A program made the position numbers and the translations under genes. A stretch of DNA of 64,000 bases from Roseiarcus sp963809245 (GTDB lineage Bacteria > Pseudomonadota > Alphaproteobacteria > Rhizobiales > Beijerinckiaceae). The notes beneath the pieces are model-generated. The model ran no database searches. It had not been told where the DNA came from and saw only the letters and a list, made by a program, of their open reading frames with translations. The stretch spans positions 496,001-560,000 of the forward strand of contig CAWEIU010000009.1 in the NCBI GenBank assembly GCA_963809245.1, given 5' to 3'. Every line of letters starts with the position of its first letter. Position 1 is the first letter of the stretch. Below are positions 33,697 to 43,310 of this stretch, one piece after another.

Positions 33697-34433
33697 GCCG
33701 GCGCGCCGCTCGTCGTGTTGGCCGCGTCGAAGCCGAAATAAGCCTGCATGATAGCCTCTCCGTCTTGCAGATTGCGAGCATGGTCCTGAAGCTTGACCTC
33801 GCCGTTGCGCAGCACGTAAACGCGGTCCGCGTGCTTGAGCACGCGCTTGGAGCTTTGTTCGTTGATCAGCAGCGTGAGGCCGTCCTTGCGCCGCAGTTCG
33901 AGCAGGATCTCGTAGACCTGATCGACGATCTTGGGGGCCAGCCCGAGCGAGGGTTCGTCGATCAGCATGAGGCGCGGGTTGGTCATCAGCGCGCGGCCAA
34001 TCACCAGCATCTGCTGCTCGCCGCCCGAAAGGCCGCCCGCTGAGAGACCGCGGCGTTCCGCGAGACGTGGAAAATGAGCCATGATTTGCGACAGGCGTTC
34101 TTCGGTGGAGCCCGCCCCACGCGCAATGAAGCCGCCGATCCGCAGATTCTCTTCCACCGTGAGCGTGCTGAAAACGTGACGCCCCTCTGGAATCAAGGAG
34201 AGACCGAGCCGCGCGATCCGCTCGGGACGGGCGCCGGCGATCTCCTTCGAGTCGAACCGGACCGATCCTCGATACGGCGCAATTCCGCCTGCGATAGCGC
34301 CGAACAAGCTGGACTTTCCCGCGCCGTTTGGCCCGATGACACAGACGATTTCCCCCTGGTTCACAGCGAGCGAAACACCCCGCACCGCGGCGAGCCGTCC
34401 ATATCGCACCTCGAGATTTTCGATGTGCAGCAT
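33693..34433 (-). CDS. livF: ABC importer ATP-binding protein (LivF)
   Basis: A 246-residue ATPase, MLHIENLEVRYGRLAAVRG onward. It shows Walker A GPNGAGKSSL, signature LSGGEQQMLVIGRAL and Walker B LMLIDEPSLGLAP. LivF's characteristic IPEGRHVFSTLTVEENL is present. The start shares one base with the livG stop (TGATG), and the stop overlaps livH. Confidence 0.92.
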   Translation of the reverse strand: MLHIENLEVRYGRLAAVRGVSLAVNQGEIVCVIGPNGAGKSSLFGAIAGGIAPYRGSVRFDSKEIAGARPERIARLGLSLIPEGRHVFSTLTVEENLRIGGFIARGAGSTEERLSQIMAHFPRLAERRGLSAGGLSGGEQQMLVIGRALMTNPRLMLIDEPSLGLAPKIVDQVYEILLELRRKDGLTLLINEQSSKRVLKHADRVYVLRNGEVKLQDHARNLQDGEAIMQAYFGFDAANTTSGAPA

Positions 34434-35197
34434 CACCCCTCGCCCAGATAAGCGGATATGACGTCCGGATTTGTCTGAATTTCTGCCGGCGTTCCTTCCG
34501 CGATCGTACGACCGCCGTCGAGCACGAGGATGCGGGCGCATGTCCCCATAACCACCCGCATATTATGCTCGATGAGCAGAACGCCGCAGACAAAGCGCTT
34601 GGGAATTTCCGCCACGAAGCCCATCAATTCATCGCATTCGGCATCCGACATCCCAGCCGCCGGTTCGTCCAGCAACAGAAAGGCCGGCGCCACAACCAGC
34701 GCACGCGCGATGGCGACCCGCCGCTCGTCGGTATAAGGAAGGATGGCCGCCAGCTTCCCGGCGCTGTCGGCGATTCCGAGCCAGTCGAGCATCGCCATCG
34801 CATATTTTGACGCTTTGGCGCGCGTCAGTCCAAGCCCCACCGCCGTCGCCTCGACATTTTCAAGGACCGTCAAATTCTTGAACAGCCGGCCACCCTGAAA
34901 GGTGCGCGCGACCCCCGCTTGGCGGAACTTTGTCGGCGTCCAGCCCGCCGTGTCGGCGCCTGCGAGGAGGACGCGCCCCGTCGTCGGCTGTTGAAAGCCG
35001 GTCAAACAATTGACCAGCGTCGTCTTGCCCGCGCCGTTCGGCCCAATCAGACCGAAGATCGCGCCCCTGTTCAGCGTAAGATTGACGTTCGAGATCGCCG
35101 AGAGCCCTTGGAATTTAACCGAGAGGTCGGCAACTGCGAGTTCGCTTGCCTGAGGCTGCGCTCTATCGCTTCGGGGAGGGCTCTGGAGGTCGCTCAA
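34433..35197 (-). CDS. livG: ABC importer ATP-binding protein (LivG)
   Basis: An ATPase with Walker A GPNGAGKTTLVNCL, the LivG phrase GVARTFQGGRLFKNLTVLENV, a signature-like block ILPYTDERRVAIARAL, and FLLLDEPAAGMSDAE. The signature is unusual: the canonical LSGG is replaced by PYTD. A TTG at 35197 gives 254 residues, the normal family length. The frame stays open to an ATG at 35374 that overlaps the livK stop, but the extra 59 residues are unconserved and would be translated through a strong hairpin. The start is therefore uncertain. Confidence 0.8.
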   Translation of the reverse strand: MSDLQSPPRSDRAQPQASELAVADLSVKFQGLSAISNVNLTLNRGAIFGLIGPNGAGKTTLVNCLTGFQQPTTGRVLLAGADTAGWTPTKFRQAGVARTFQGGRLFKNLTVLENVEATAVGLGLTRAKASKYAMAMLDWLGIADSAGKLAAILPYTDERRVAIARALVVAPAFLLLDEPAAGMSDAECDELMGFVAEIPKRFVCGVLLIEHNMRVVMGTCARILVLDGGRTIAEGTPAEIQTNPDVISAYLGEG

Positions 35198-35338
35198 AAC
35201 ACCGTTCCGCCGGCTAGATTCCGAAATCGACGCGCGCAGTCGCGCTCCATCAAGTGCGATGCGGACAACGAAGACATTTGCGCGAAACGTCCCAATAGAG
35301 GTTTCGCCTTCGCGAGTCGCTTGCAAGGTCGCAACAAG

Positions 35339-35361
35339 GGGAGCCGGCAACGCCGGCTCCC
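35339..35361 (-). promoter_or_regulatory. Hairpin directly after livK
   Basis: GGGAGCCGGC and GCCGGCTCCC flank a 3-base loop (10-bp perfect stem), 10 bp past the livK stop on the minus strand, without a T-run. It probably protects livK mRNA or lowers read-through into livG. Confidence 0.65.
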
Positions 35362-35370
35362 GCGTGCGGC

Positions 35371-36579
35371 TCATTTTTTCAGGCGATAGAGCAGGTCGTT
35401 CGGGATCGGCTCACTGACTCGCCAGGAATCGACGACCTTCCCCGTGCGGTTGCTGATCGACACGACCAACAGGGGCGACTGATCCTGGATGTGCACCTTG
35501 TCGGTAAAGGACCGCGGTCCGAGGATGGTCGGTTCGTCATGGAAGGTGTTCAGCACCGCGACCACCTTGGCGGCATCGACAGTGCCGGCCTTCTCAACGG
35601 CTTCAGTCCAGAGCTGGAGGAAAGCGTAGATCGGGAATGCATACTCCGTCACCGGCGCGCTGTTGAACTTCTTCTTGTAGCGCTCGATCAGCGCGGCGAC
35701 CTCGGGCCGCGGATCGTCGCCATAGACCGACGCCTGCACCGCCACGTAGAAGTTGGTAAGGTTGGGAACGGCGTCGAGCCAATACGTCCCGTCGAACGTG
35801 CCGCTGGCAAGAATGGGGACATCGATGCCGGCCGCCCGAATCTGGCGGATCGCGCTCGAGCCGCCCGGCAAATAGCTGCAAAGGACGATCGCGTCGACCT
35901 TGCCGTCTTTGATTGCGGTTCGCAACCGCGTCACTTGCGAGGCGACCGATGCGTCGCCGTTCTTGAAGGTGTCGCGTCCGACGATGTTGCCGCCCTTTTT
36001 GGGAAACATCCAATCGAAGCCAGCGCACACCGATTTGGTGTATTCGACACTGTCATCGAGAAGGACATAGGCGTTGCGGATCCCCTTCTTTTCGTATCCC
36101 CATTCGGCAAGTGTAGCGCCTTCCAACTGGGCGGCGACGCCCGCCGTAAACGAGAACTTGCCGACGCCGGCGATTCCCGCCTTGGCGTCCTCGGCGCACA
36201 GGAAGGCAGAAACCTTGCCCGCCTTCTGCGCCTGCAGGAGGGCGGGAGCGCCATAGTCATAGTCGCAGGTGCCGATCACCAAGTCGGCGCCCTGATGGAG
36301 AACGTCCAGCCCAGCCTTGGCGCCTTCGGCGCGGTCCGACTTGGTATCCGCGAACACGGCCCTGAGCTTTCTCCCGAGCAGCCCTCCCTTCGCGTTGAGA
36401 TCGTCAATGAAGACCTGCGCAGTCTTCGTGCCGTTGTCGTCGTAGCCGGCGACGGAACCGGACTGGGCGACGGCAAAGCCGATGACGATGTCATCGGCGG
36501 CTCTCGAAGCGGGCGCCCCGACGGCTACGGCCGCCAAGACAAGCCCGAGCGTCACGCCTAGGAGTGTCTTTCGTTTCAT
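35371..36579 (-). CDS. livK: Branched-chain amino acid/amide-type ABC substrate-binding protein (LivK)
   Basis: A 402-residue periplasmic binding protein of the Peripla_BP_6 family. The ATG at 36579 (AAGGAACG before it) starts a Sec signal peptide, MKRKTLLGVTLGLVLAAVAV, cleaved near SRAAD. The mature chain begins DDIVIGFAVAQSGSVAGYD. The family spans amino acids, urea, short amides and aromatic acids, so the ligand is open. It is divergent from the alpha/beta hydrolase gene, with 278 bp of likely promoter region between them. Confidence 0.88.
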   Translation of the reverse strand: MKRKTLLGVTLGLVLAAVAVGAPASRAADDIVIGFAVAQSGSVAGYDDNGTKTAQVFIDDLNAKGGLLGRKLRAVFADTKSDRAEGAKAGLDVLHQGADLVIGTCDYDYGAPALLQAQKAGKVSAFLCAEDAKAGIAGVGKFSFTAGVAAQLEGATLAEWGYEKKGIRNAYVLLDDSVEYTKSVCAGFDWMFPKKGGNIVGRDTFKNGDASVASQVTRLRTAIKDGKVDAIVLCSYLPGGSSAIRQIRAAGIDVPILASGTFDGTYWLDAVPNLTNFYVAVQASVYGDDPRPEVAALIERYKKKFNSAPVTEYAFPIYAFLQLWTEAVEKAGTVDAAKVVAVLNTFHDEPTILGPRSFTDKVHIQDQSPLLVVSISNRTGKVVDSWRVSEPIPNDLLYRLKK

Positions 36580-36857
36580 CAAACGTTCCTTGATTTTTTT
36601 TTCTGTCGACCACATGAAACGTCGAACCCCGTCGACCCGTGCCCAACAGAATCGTCCCCACCCATCGCGTGGCAATCACGCCGACGCTGCGCACAATGCA
36701 TTTGATTCATCGATAGTCAATTGAGTCTCGCTTCGCGGCAACGACTCCTACGTGAAATCCGGAAGCGCAGCCCCCGTCCGAGCGCCGCGAAGCCAGGAAG
36801 CTTGGCGGAGGGGCAACATGCCGAAGGATATTTCCTCGAAGAAAGGATTTTTCACTC

Positions 36858-37868
36858 ATGGTCGAACATAAAGTTTTCGAGCTCGGTCAATTCGCTCTGC
36901 AAAAGGGCGCGGTCCTGCCGGACGCCAAAATCGTCTATGCGACGGTCGGCCAGTTGAATGACGCCAAGGACAACGTCGTTCTGTTCCCGACCTGGGGCTC
37001 GGGGACGATCGAGGACGTCGTGGGATTGATGACCGGGCGTGGGAGGACGCTCGATCCGGAAAAGTACTTCATCGTCATTCCCAATCACTTCGGCGGCGGC
37101 TTGTCCTCATCGCCCAGCAACAGCGCGCCGCCGTTCGAGAAGGGACGTTTTCCCAGGGTGACGACGTACGACAACGTCGTTGCGCAGCGGCGGCTGCTAA
37201 CTGAGGAGCTTGGCGTCGACAGTTTGCGCCTTGTCGCCGGCTGGTCGATGGGAGCCCTGATAGCTTACCACTGGGCGGCGCTGTTCCCGGAGGCCGTGCG
37301 CGCGATCGTGCCGATCGCCGGATCCGCGCGAACCGGCCTGTTCAACAAAGTGTTCTTGGCCGGTATCCGCAGCGCCATCATGTCCGATCCCGCTTGGAAC
37401 AATGGCTTCTATGGCGACGTGCCGCCGATTGTTGGGTTGCGGCAATTCGCGCGAGTTTACGCGGGCTGGGGATTTTCAGAGCCGTTCTATCGCCAGCAGG
37501 TGTTCAAGACTGCCTTCGGCGCGGCGTCCGTCGAGGAATTCATTGAAACGTTCTGGGAGGCTTTCTTCGTCAAATGCGATGCGAACAACGTCTTGGCGCA
37601 GCTTTCGACATGGCAACACAACGACATCTCCGCGCACCCGCGCTTTGGCGGCGATTTGGAAAAGGCGCTGGCGTCAATCAAAGCTCGCACGATCCTCGTG
37701 CCCGCGGCGACCGATGCATACTTTCCGCCGGTCGATAACGAATACGAAGCCAAACATATTCCGAAAGCGGAAATGCGCCCGATCCCGACCATTTGGGGAC
37801 ATATGAGCCCGATGAATCCAGAGGATCAAGCCTTCATCGACGTCGCGCTCGCAGACGCTCTGCGGTAG
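36858..37868 (+). CDS. MetX-like alpha/beta hydrolase
   Basis: A 336-residue protein of the homoserine O-acetyltransferase-like alpha/beta hydrolase group. The nucleophile elbow GWSMGA (Ser near 129), acid in ATDAYFP (Asp near 286) and His in WGHMSP (near 313) form a complete triad. The oxyanion region FPTWGSGT differs from the LTGD/HALTG motif of true MetX, so acetyl transfer to homoserine is doubtful. An amidase, esterase or other hydrolytic role linked to the divergent importer is equally likely. AAAGGA precedes the ATG. Confidence 0.75.
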   Translation: MVEHKVFELGQFALQKGAVLPDAKIVYATVGQLNDAKDNVVLFPTWGSGTIEDVVGLMTGRGRTLDPEKYFIVIPNHFGGGLSSSPSNSAPPFEKGRFPRVTTYDNVVAQRRLLTEELGVDSLRLVAGWSMGALIAYHWAALFPEAVRAIVPIAGSARTGLFNKVFLAGIRSAIMSDPAWNNGFYGDVPPIVGLRQFARVYAGWGFSEPFYRQQVFKTAFGAASVEEFIETFWEAFFVKCDANNVLAQLSTWQHNDISAHPRFGGDLEKALASIKARTILVPAATDAYFPPVDNEYEAKHIPKAEMRPIPTIWGHMSPMNPEDQAFIDVALADALR

Positions 37869-38062
37869 CGAGCTTCGTCCCTCGAGCGAATATCCGGCTA
37901 GGAAAAACAAGGATTTGGAACGCCGATCGGCACTGGGATCCTACGCCGTTTCACATGCTTGGCGTGGCGCCAAGCGCTTCGCTTCATGGCGAAGGAGAGA
38001 CGTGCCCGTGGCCACGCAGGAAGCTTATTGACCACCGGCGCCGCACGATCAACTCGCTTTAG

Positions 38063-38098
38063 GGAAAAGCCCGTCCGGGGGGAACGCCGGACGGGCTT
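38063..38098 (-). terminator. Rho-independent terminator of the catalase gene
   Basis: A perfect 12-bp stem (AAGCCCGTCCGG/CCGGACGGGCTT) with an 8-base loop begins 5 bp past the catalase stop on the minus strand and is followed by a TTTT tract. Confidence 0.85.
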
Positions 38099-38102
38099 CG
38101 GG

Positions 38103-39564
38103 TCACTCGGCCGCTTGCTGCACGGAGAGGCCGAGCGCCTTAGCGACACCTGCGCCGTACGCAGGATCCGCTTTCGCGCAGTTGGCGATATGACGCTGCT
38201 TCACTTCGAGCCGGGCGTCGTCCATCGCGCGGGCGGTATTCTCGAAGAGAACCTGCTGCTGCGCCGGGGTCATCTTCCGGAACAGGTTGCCGGGCTGCTC
38301 GAAGTGATCGTCGTCGACGCGATGATCCCAATGATCCACGCCGCCGTCGACCGGCAGCGGCGGCTCGGCAAGCGCCTTGTCGTGATCGAGCCACGCGCCC
38401 TTGCTGTTCGGATAGTAGCTCGGCGTCGCGCCGCTATTGCCGTCGGTGCGCATCGCGCCGTCGCGGTGGTAACTCTGGAACGGGCACTTCGGCGCATTGA
38501 CGGGGATGTGGTTGAAGTTCACCCCCAGACGATAACGCTGCGTGTCGCCGTAGGAGAACAGGCGCCCCTGCAGCATCTTGTCGGGCGAGAAGCCGACGCC
38601 CGGCACAACGTTCGCCGGCGAGAAGGCGGCCTGCTCCACCTCGGCAAAAAAATTGTCGGGATAGCGGTTCAATTCCATCACGCCGACCTCGATCAGCGGA
38701 TAGTCGCCCTTGGGCCAGACCTTGGTGACGTCGAACGGGTTGTGCTTGTGGCGCTTCGCCTGCTGCTCGGTCATCACCTGGATGGAGAGCGTCCAGCGCG
38801 GGAAATCACCCGAGTCGATCGCGTTCAAGAGGTCGCGGCCGTGGCTCTCGCGGTCCTTGGCGACGAGGGCCTCGGCATCGGCGTCGGTCAGGTTCTGGAT
38901 GCCCTGCTGGCTGCGGAAGTGGAACTTGACCCAGATGCGCTCGTTCTTCGACGTTGATCATCGAGAAGGTGTGGCTGCCGAAGCCGTGCATGTGCCGGAG
39001 GCTCTTCGGGATGCCGCGGTCCGACATGACGATGGTCACCTGATGCAGCGCCTCGGGGAGCAGCGACCAGAAGTCCCAGTTGCTGTCGGCGCTGCGCAGG
39101 CCCGTGCGCGGGTCGCGCTTGATGGCGTGGTTGAGGTCGGGGAAACGCATCGGATCGCGGAAGAAGAACACCGGCGTGTTGTTGCCGACGATGTCCCAGT
39201 TGCCTTCCTCGGTGTAGAACTTGACCGCGAAGCCGCGAATGTCGCGCTCGGCGTCGGCCGCGCCGCGCTCGCCGGCGACGGTCGAGAAGCGCATGAACAT
39301 ATCGGTCTTCTTGCCGACCTCGGAGAAGATCTTCGCCTTGGTGAAGCGGGTGATGTCCTTGGTGACGGTGAACGTGCCGTGAGCGCCCCAGCCCTTGGCG
39401 TGCATGCGGCGCTCCGGGATCACTTCGCGATCGAAGTGCGCCATCTTCTCGATCAGCCAGATGTCCTGCAGCATCGCCGGGCCGCGCGGGCCGGCCGTCA
39501 TGGTGTTGAGATTGTCGCCGACCGGCGCGCCGGTGGCGTGGCTCATCGTCGGTTTTTCAGCCAT
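38103..39564 (-). pseudogene. katA: Haem catalase (KatA-like), single-base frameshift
   Basis: A small-subunit clade-3-type catalase of about 487 residues split into two frames. The N-terminal part (from MAEKPTMSHATG, ATG at 39564 with GAGGAGA before it) holds the distal His region RRMHAKGWGAHGTF and NTPVFFFRDP. The C-terminal part holds the proximal haem ligand block GRLFSYGDTQRYRLG. At 38949-38950 one extra base turns INV-KNERIWVKFHF into an unrelated frame. The rest is well conserved, so a sequencing indel is quite possible. If real, the enzyme is lost. It would detoxify H2O2. Confidence 0.8.
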
Positions 39565-40815
39565 ACTCTTCTCCTCAATTAAACTCACGCAACAGCTTCA
39601 ACGGCGCGTTCGCGCGCCACGCGCGCCAATTCAAAGTTGTCGAAGAACCGAGATCAGGAATGAAAGCGCGAGAACCGCGCCGATTTCAGGGGCATTGCTG
39701 CGAAGCGTCGATGGGAACGCGCCCACGAAGTCTCGCGGCAAAAGTCTATTGTCGTGCAGCGCCACACTAAGGCGAGGCAGCAATCATATTCGCAGTCACA
39801 GTGCGATTTTCCGGCGGGATAACACGTGTTTACGGCAGTCAAATTGCCCATATCGCGCTAGCAGCCTTCAATCAGATCATCACGTTGCGCCTATTTGGAT
39901 GTTCTGAATAGAAAGCGAGAGTAGAGCGGATGGGATTGATGGCCCAGTTGTACCTAGGTAAAAATCAGATGTCGAAAGGGATGGGAAGAGCTATACGGGG
40001 GTCGTAGAGTGTGCTTTTCCGCCTCGTGGAAACACGAGCGCTCTCAGCCCTTTGGAGTCAGCGACGGCCAATCTCCTGTAAAACGGGTCACCTGCTAGCT
40101 CTACTCAACCCAATTTGGTGGCTTAGCGGGACTGATCGACACTCGGACAGCCCCTCGCAACGGCGGGCGTCATCGGGTCTGCCCAACGGGAAATCTGAAT
40201 CACGCCGCGCCCAAATCAAAAATCACCATTACGGGTTTGTGACCTCGGGCGAGTATACTGGAAAAGCTATACTAAGAGATAGGCCTTTCCCACCCCAAGC
40301 ACCATGGACGGCGATCCGCGCGGCGACATAACCTCATTGAAACTCGCAGGTTCTTCAACGTAGGCCCGCAGGTGGTCCGCGGAATCACGAAACTGGAGGC
40401 AGGCATGCCATCGTTTGCTTGGCGCCGTGAGGAATTCGCCCGCTTGAGTGAACCGACGGTGGCGCAGACAAGGGAAGGCTCGAAGAGCCAGCCCTCGGGC
40501 GCTTCCCTGAGTAGCTTCTCTCCGACGCGCTGAGCGGAATAGCAGGAGCTTCACCGCCTCGCGCTTTGCCTCAACCTCGTTCGGATGTTCGGCCGCGAAG
40601 GTCTCGCTCCTTCTGCGGCGAGGGATGATGTCGAGCTCAGCACGGACGGTTCAGATGTTCGGGGCGTCACTGCTCGTCGTCGAGGACGTAACCACCGCTT
40701 TGATTATTGCGGAACTCGAATCTCCGACAGCAAAGGTTGCGCGCAAGATATCGGCGCGCCTGCGAGCGCGAAGGCATCGTCGACGAGATTTGCTGAACTG
40801 TTTGCGTCAGCGCAT
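39565..40815. other. 1.25-kb stretch without a supported gene
   Basis: No ORF here has a recognisable domain or good ribosome binding site. The longest frames (40011-40331, 40267-40554, 40625-40960) overlap one another on both strands and look like chance. Base composition is more AT-rich than its surroundings between 39780 and 40270, suggesting acquired or decayed DNA. The catalase promoter should be at 39570-39700. Confidence 0.4.
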
Positions 40816-40836
40816 CCGGGGACGCTCCGTCCCCGG
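40816..40836. promoter_or_regulatory. 9-bp hairpin in the leader of the ureohydrolase gene
   Basis: CCGGGGACG and CGTCCCCGG flank a CTC loop, 20 bp before the ATG at 40857. There is no T-run. It may affect translation initiation. I saw no ykkC guanidine-riboswitch elements. Confidence 0.45.
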
Positions 40837-40856
40837 CTCTCGGAAAGGACTTTTCC

Positions 40857-41837
40857 ATGACCACCGACAAGAGCAACCGCAACACGCCCAACAGGATGGA
40901 TCTTCCCTTCGTCGGACTGACCACCTTCGCCCACCAGCCCGCTTGCCCGGACTGGAATAAGCTCGACGGCGCCGACGTCGCGATCCTCGGCGTGCCGATC
41001 GACACCGCGTCGAGCTACCGCGTCGGGACGCGCTTTGGGCCTCGAGCGATCCGCGAGGTGTCGATGTTTCACGGCTTCGGCCCCGAAGGCGTGTTCGATT
41101 TCGAGGACGAGGTCACCTACCTCACCGCCGACGAGGTGAAGATCGTCGACGCCGGCGACAGCGACGTCATCTACGCCGACACCAAGCGCAGTCTCGCCAA
41201 CGCCGAGCAGGCCGTGCGCGCGCTGCTCGACGCCAAGGCGATGCCCTACATCCTCGGCGGCGATCACGCGATCACCATGGCGACGATCGCCGCCTTCTCC
41301 AAGGAGAAGCCGATCCACATCGTCCATCTCGACGCGCATTTCGACTTCATCGACGAGCGCAACGGCATCACCTGGGGCCATGGCAGCCCGATGCGGCGCG
41401 CCTCCGAAATGGCGCATGTGAAGGGCATCACGACGCTCGGGCCGCACAACATGGCCGCGGTCAGCCGCAAGGACTGGGAAGCGGCCAAGCGCTACGGCTC
41501 GCATGTCGTCCCGCTGCGCAAGGTGCGGGCGCAGGGCGCCGCCGCTTCGCTGGCGCATATTCCGGACGGCGAGCGCGTCTATGTCTCGATCGACATCGAC
41601 AGCTTCGATCCCGGCATCGCGCCGGGCACCGCGACGATCAGCCACGGCGGCTTCTCCTACTATGAGGGCAAGGACATCCTGCGCGAGGTGGCGAAGCGGT
41701 TCGAAGTGGTCGGCGCCGACTTCGTCGAGGTGTCGCCGCCCTACGATCCCTCCGGCGTCACGTCCCTGCTCGCGGCGCGCACCAGCATCGATTTCATCGG
41801 CTCGATCTTCCACGAACGCGCGAAGAGGCGCCGCTGA
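40857..41837 (+). CDS. speB: Agmatinase-family ureohydrolase
   Basis: A 326-residue binuclear manganese (or nickel) enzyme of the arginase/agmatinase family. The metal motifs are GGDHA (about 135), DAHFDF (about 159) and SIDIDSFDP (about 245), all intact. The substrate-loop region reads TRFGPRAIREVS and HGSPMRRASEM. Family members split agmatine, guanidinobutyrate, other guanidino acids or guanidine itself into urea or related products, and the sequence alone does not choose. AAAGGAC precedes the ATG. It stands alone, with a catalase on one side and degraded genes on the other. Confidence 0.85.
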   Translation: MTTDKSNRNTPNRMDLPFVGLTTFAHQPACPDWNKLDGADVAILGVPIDTASSYRVGTRFGPRAIREVSMFHGFGPEGVFDFEDEVTYLTADEVKIVDAGDSDVIYADTKRSLANAEQAVRALLDAKAMPYILGGDHAITMATIAAFSKEKPIHIVHLDAHFDFIDERNGITWGHGSPMRRASEMAHVKGITTLGPHNMAAVSRKDWEAAKRYGSHVVPLRKVRAQGAAASLAHIPDGERVYVSIDIDSFDPGIAPGTATISHGGFSYYEGKDILREVAKRFEVVGADFVEVSPPYDPSGVTSLLAARTSIDFIGSIFHERAKRRR

Positions 41838-42009
41838 TACGGATCGCTGGACCCTTCTTTAACGCACCGAAAGCGGCGAAACACCACTCAACCGTTCGCG
41901 TTGCTTCTTGGGCTGTAAAGTCCGGAGGCGCAGTTGCGAGCGCCCGAGACGATCGTTAGTCAGCGCGGTGGTGTCGCTGTCCTGTTGCGCCTTGGTCGAG
42001 GCGGCGAGC

Positions 42010-42228
42010 GGCGGATTGGGGCTTAGTCGCGTTGCCGCCGCGCACACAATGTTGGGCCATACCGCTGAGGCAAGCGCGGCGCTGGAAGCCGCGCTCGGCC
42101 TCGCGCCGAACTGGACACTTTCCCGCGCGCGATCGGAACATTACGCATTCAGCAGCAATCGAGCCTACCGAGAATTTGCTGATCGCCTGTTGGAAGCTCT
42201 GCGGATAGCTGGAGCTCCGGCGCGATGA
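42010..42228 (+). pseudogene. C-terminal remnant of a cyclase/TPR protein
   Basis: About 72 residues resemble the TPR tail of class III adenylate cyclase-type proteins: AHTMLGHTAEASAALEAALGLAPNWTL, then RARSEHYAFSSNRAYREFADRLLEALRIAGAPAR. There is no catalytic domain upstream. It is probably the tail of a deleted gene. Confidence 0.4.
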
Positions 42229-42344
42229 TCGGGGACGCCTCGTTGCAGCGTTTCGCGCCGTCGCGAAGAGGGGGTCAAGCTGGTATAAGAATTGATCACA
42301 AAGTTACGGGCCCAATGGCCCGGTACGGGCGAGGAGACTGCGAG

Positions 42345-43164
42345 ATGCCGGAAGCCGAAGTTCGTGACGCTCCTTCTCTTGCGGAACTGCAAGAAACGGT
42401 GGCGGAGCTCGTCGAGCAGCGCGCCGCGGTCTCCGAAGTGCTGCGCGCGATCGTGGCTTCCCCCCACGAATTGCAGCCTCGCCCACGCCAACCGCGTCGC
42501 CGCCGTCGGACAATTGAGTGCCTCGATCGCGCATGAACTCAATCAGCCGCTAGCCGCCGCCGCGCTCAACGGCGCCGCTGGCTTGCGGTGGCTCGGAGCC
42601 CCCCAACATCGAACAGGCTGGGCGGTTGGTCGACCGCATGATCAGCGACGTCACGCGCGCGAGCGACATCCTGCGGCGGCTCCGTAACCTGACGCAGAAA
42701 CAGTCGCCCCAGAAGGAGGTCCTGGACGTCAATGCGGCGATTCTGGAGGTTATGGCTCTCGCCCACAGCGAAGCCGTCAAAAGCGGGGTCATGGTGCGCA
42801 CGCGACTGGCGTCGCAACTGCCGCCAATTGAGGGCGATCGGATCCAACTCCAGCAGGTCATGCCCAACCTGATCGTCAACGCCTCCAAGCCATGAGCGAC
42901 GAAGACGGCATCGAGCGGGACTTCGAGATCAATACCGAGACCGTCGAGCCGCGCGGCGTGCTGGTCGGCGTGCGAGACTCCGGTCCCGGGCTGAGCGAGG
43001 AGACCCTGCCGCGCCTGTTCGAGCCCTTCTATACGACGAAGCCCGGCATGGGCATGGGCCTGTCGATCTGCCGCTCGATCGTCGAAGCTCACGGCGGGCG
43101 CCTATGCGCCAGCGCCAACGAGCCCAAGGGGGCGCACTTTCAGTTCACCATTCCCGGCGTCTGA
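42345..43164 (+). pseudogene. Sensor histidine kinase, broken into three or four frames
   Basis: A good start (GAGGAG before ATG 42345) opens MPEAEVRDAPSLAELQ. The phospho-acceptor block ANRVAAVGQLSASIAHELNQPL is in a second frame, RMISDVTRASDILRRLR in a third, and the ATP-binding part (VRDSGPGLSEETLPRLFEPF, GMGLSICRSIVEAHGGRL) in a fourth, after a stop at 42893. It closely resembles the last 250 residues of the giant protein at 43311-48899, which faces it, so it may descend from a duplication. At least three breaks mean it is non-functional. Confidence 0.7.
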
Positions 43165-43310
43165 GCGGCCATTGACAGGTCGCGAGCGGCGTTGGGCGCG
43201 ATTGCGCGGGATCCGGGCGGAAACGTTGGCAACTTGATCGCTCTCCATAGACGGCGTCGCCGGTTTTGCCGCTGGACGCCCGTGGCCAGACGTTGTGCCC
43301 ACCTTGTCGT

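Noticed and set aside
32782..34593. 603-residue ORF that would fuse an N-terminal region to LivH
   Set aside because: The first 300 residues are an out-of-frame reading of livF. The true livH start at 33696 overlaps the livF stop.
40500..40856. ykkC guanidine riboswitch upstream of the ureohydrolase
   Set aside because: I looked for the conserved ykkC blocks and found none; only a simple 9-bp hairpin is present.
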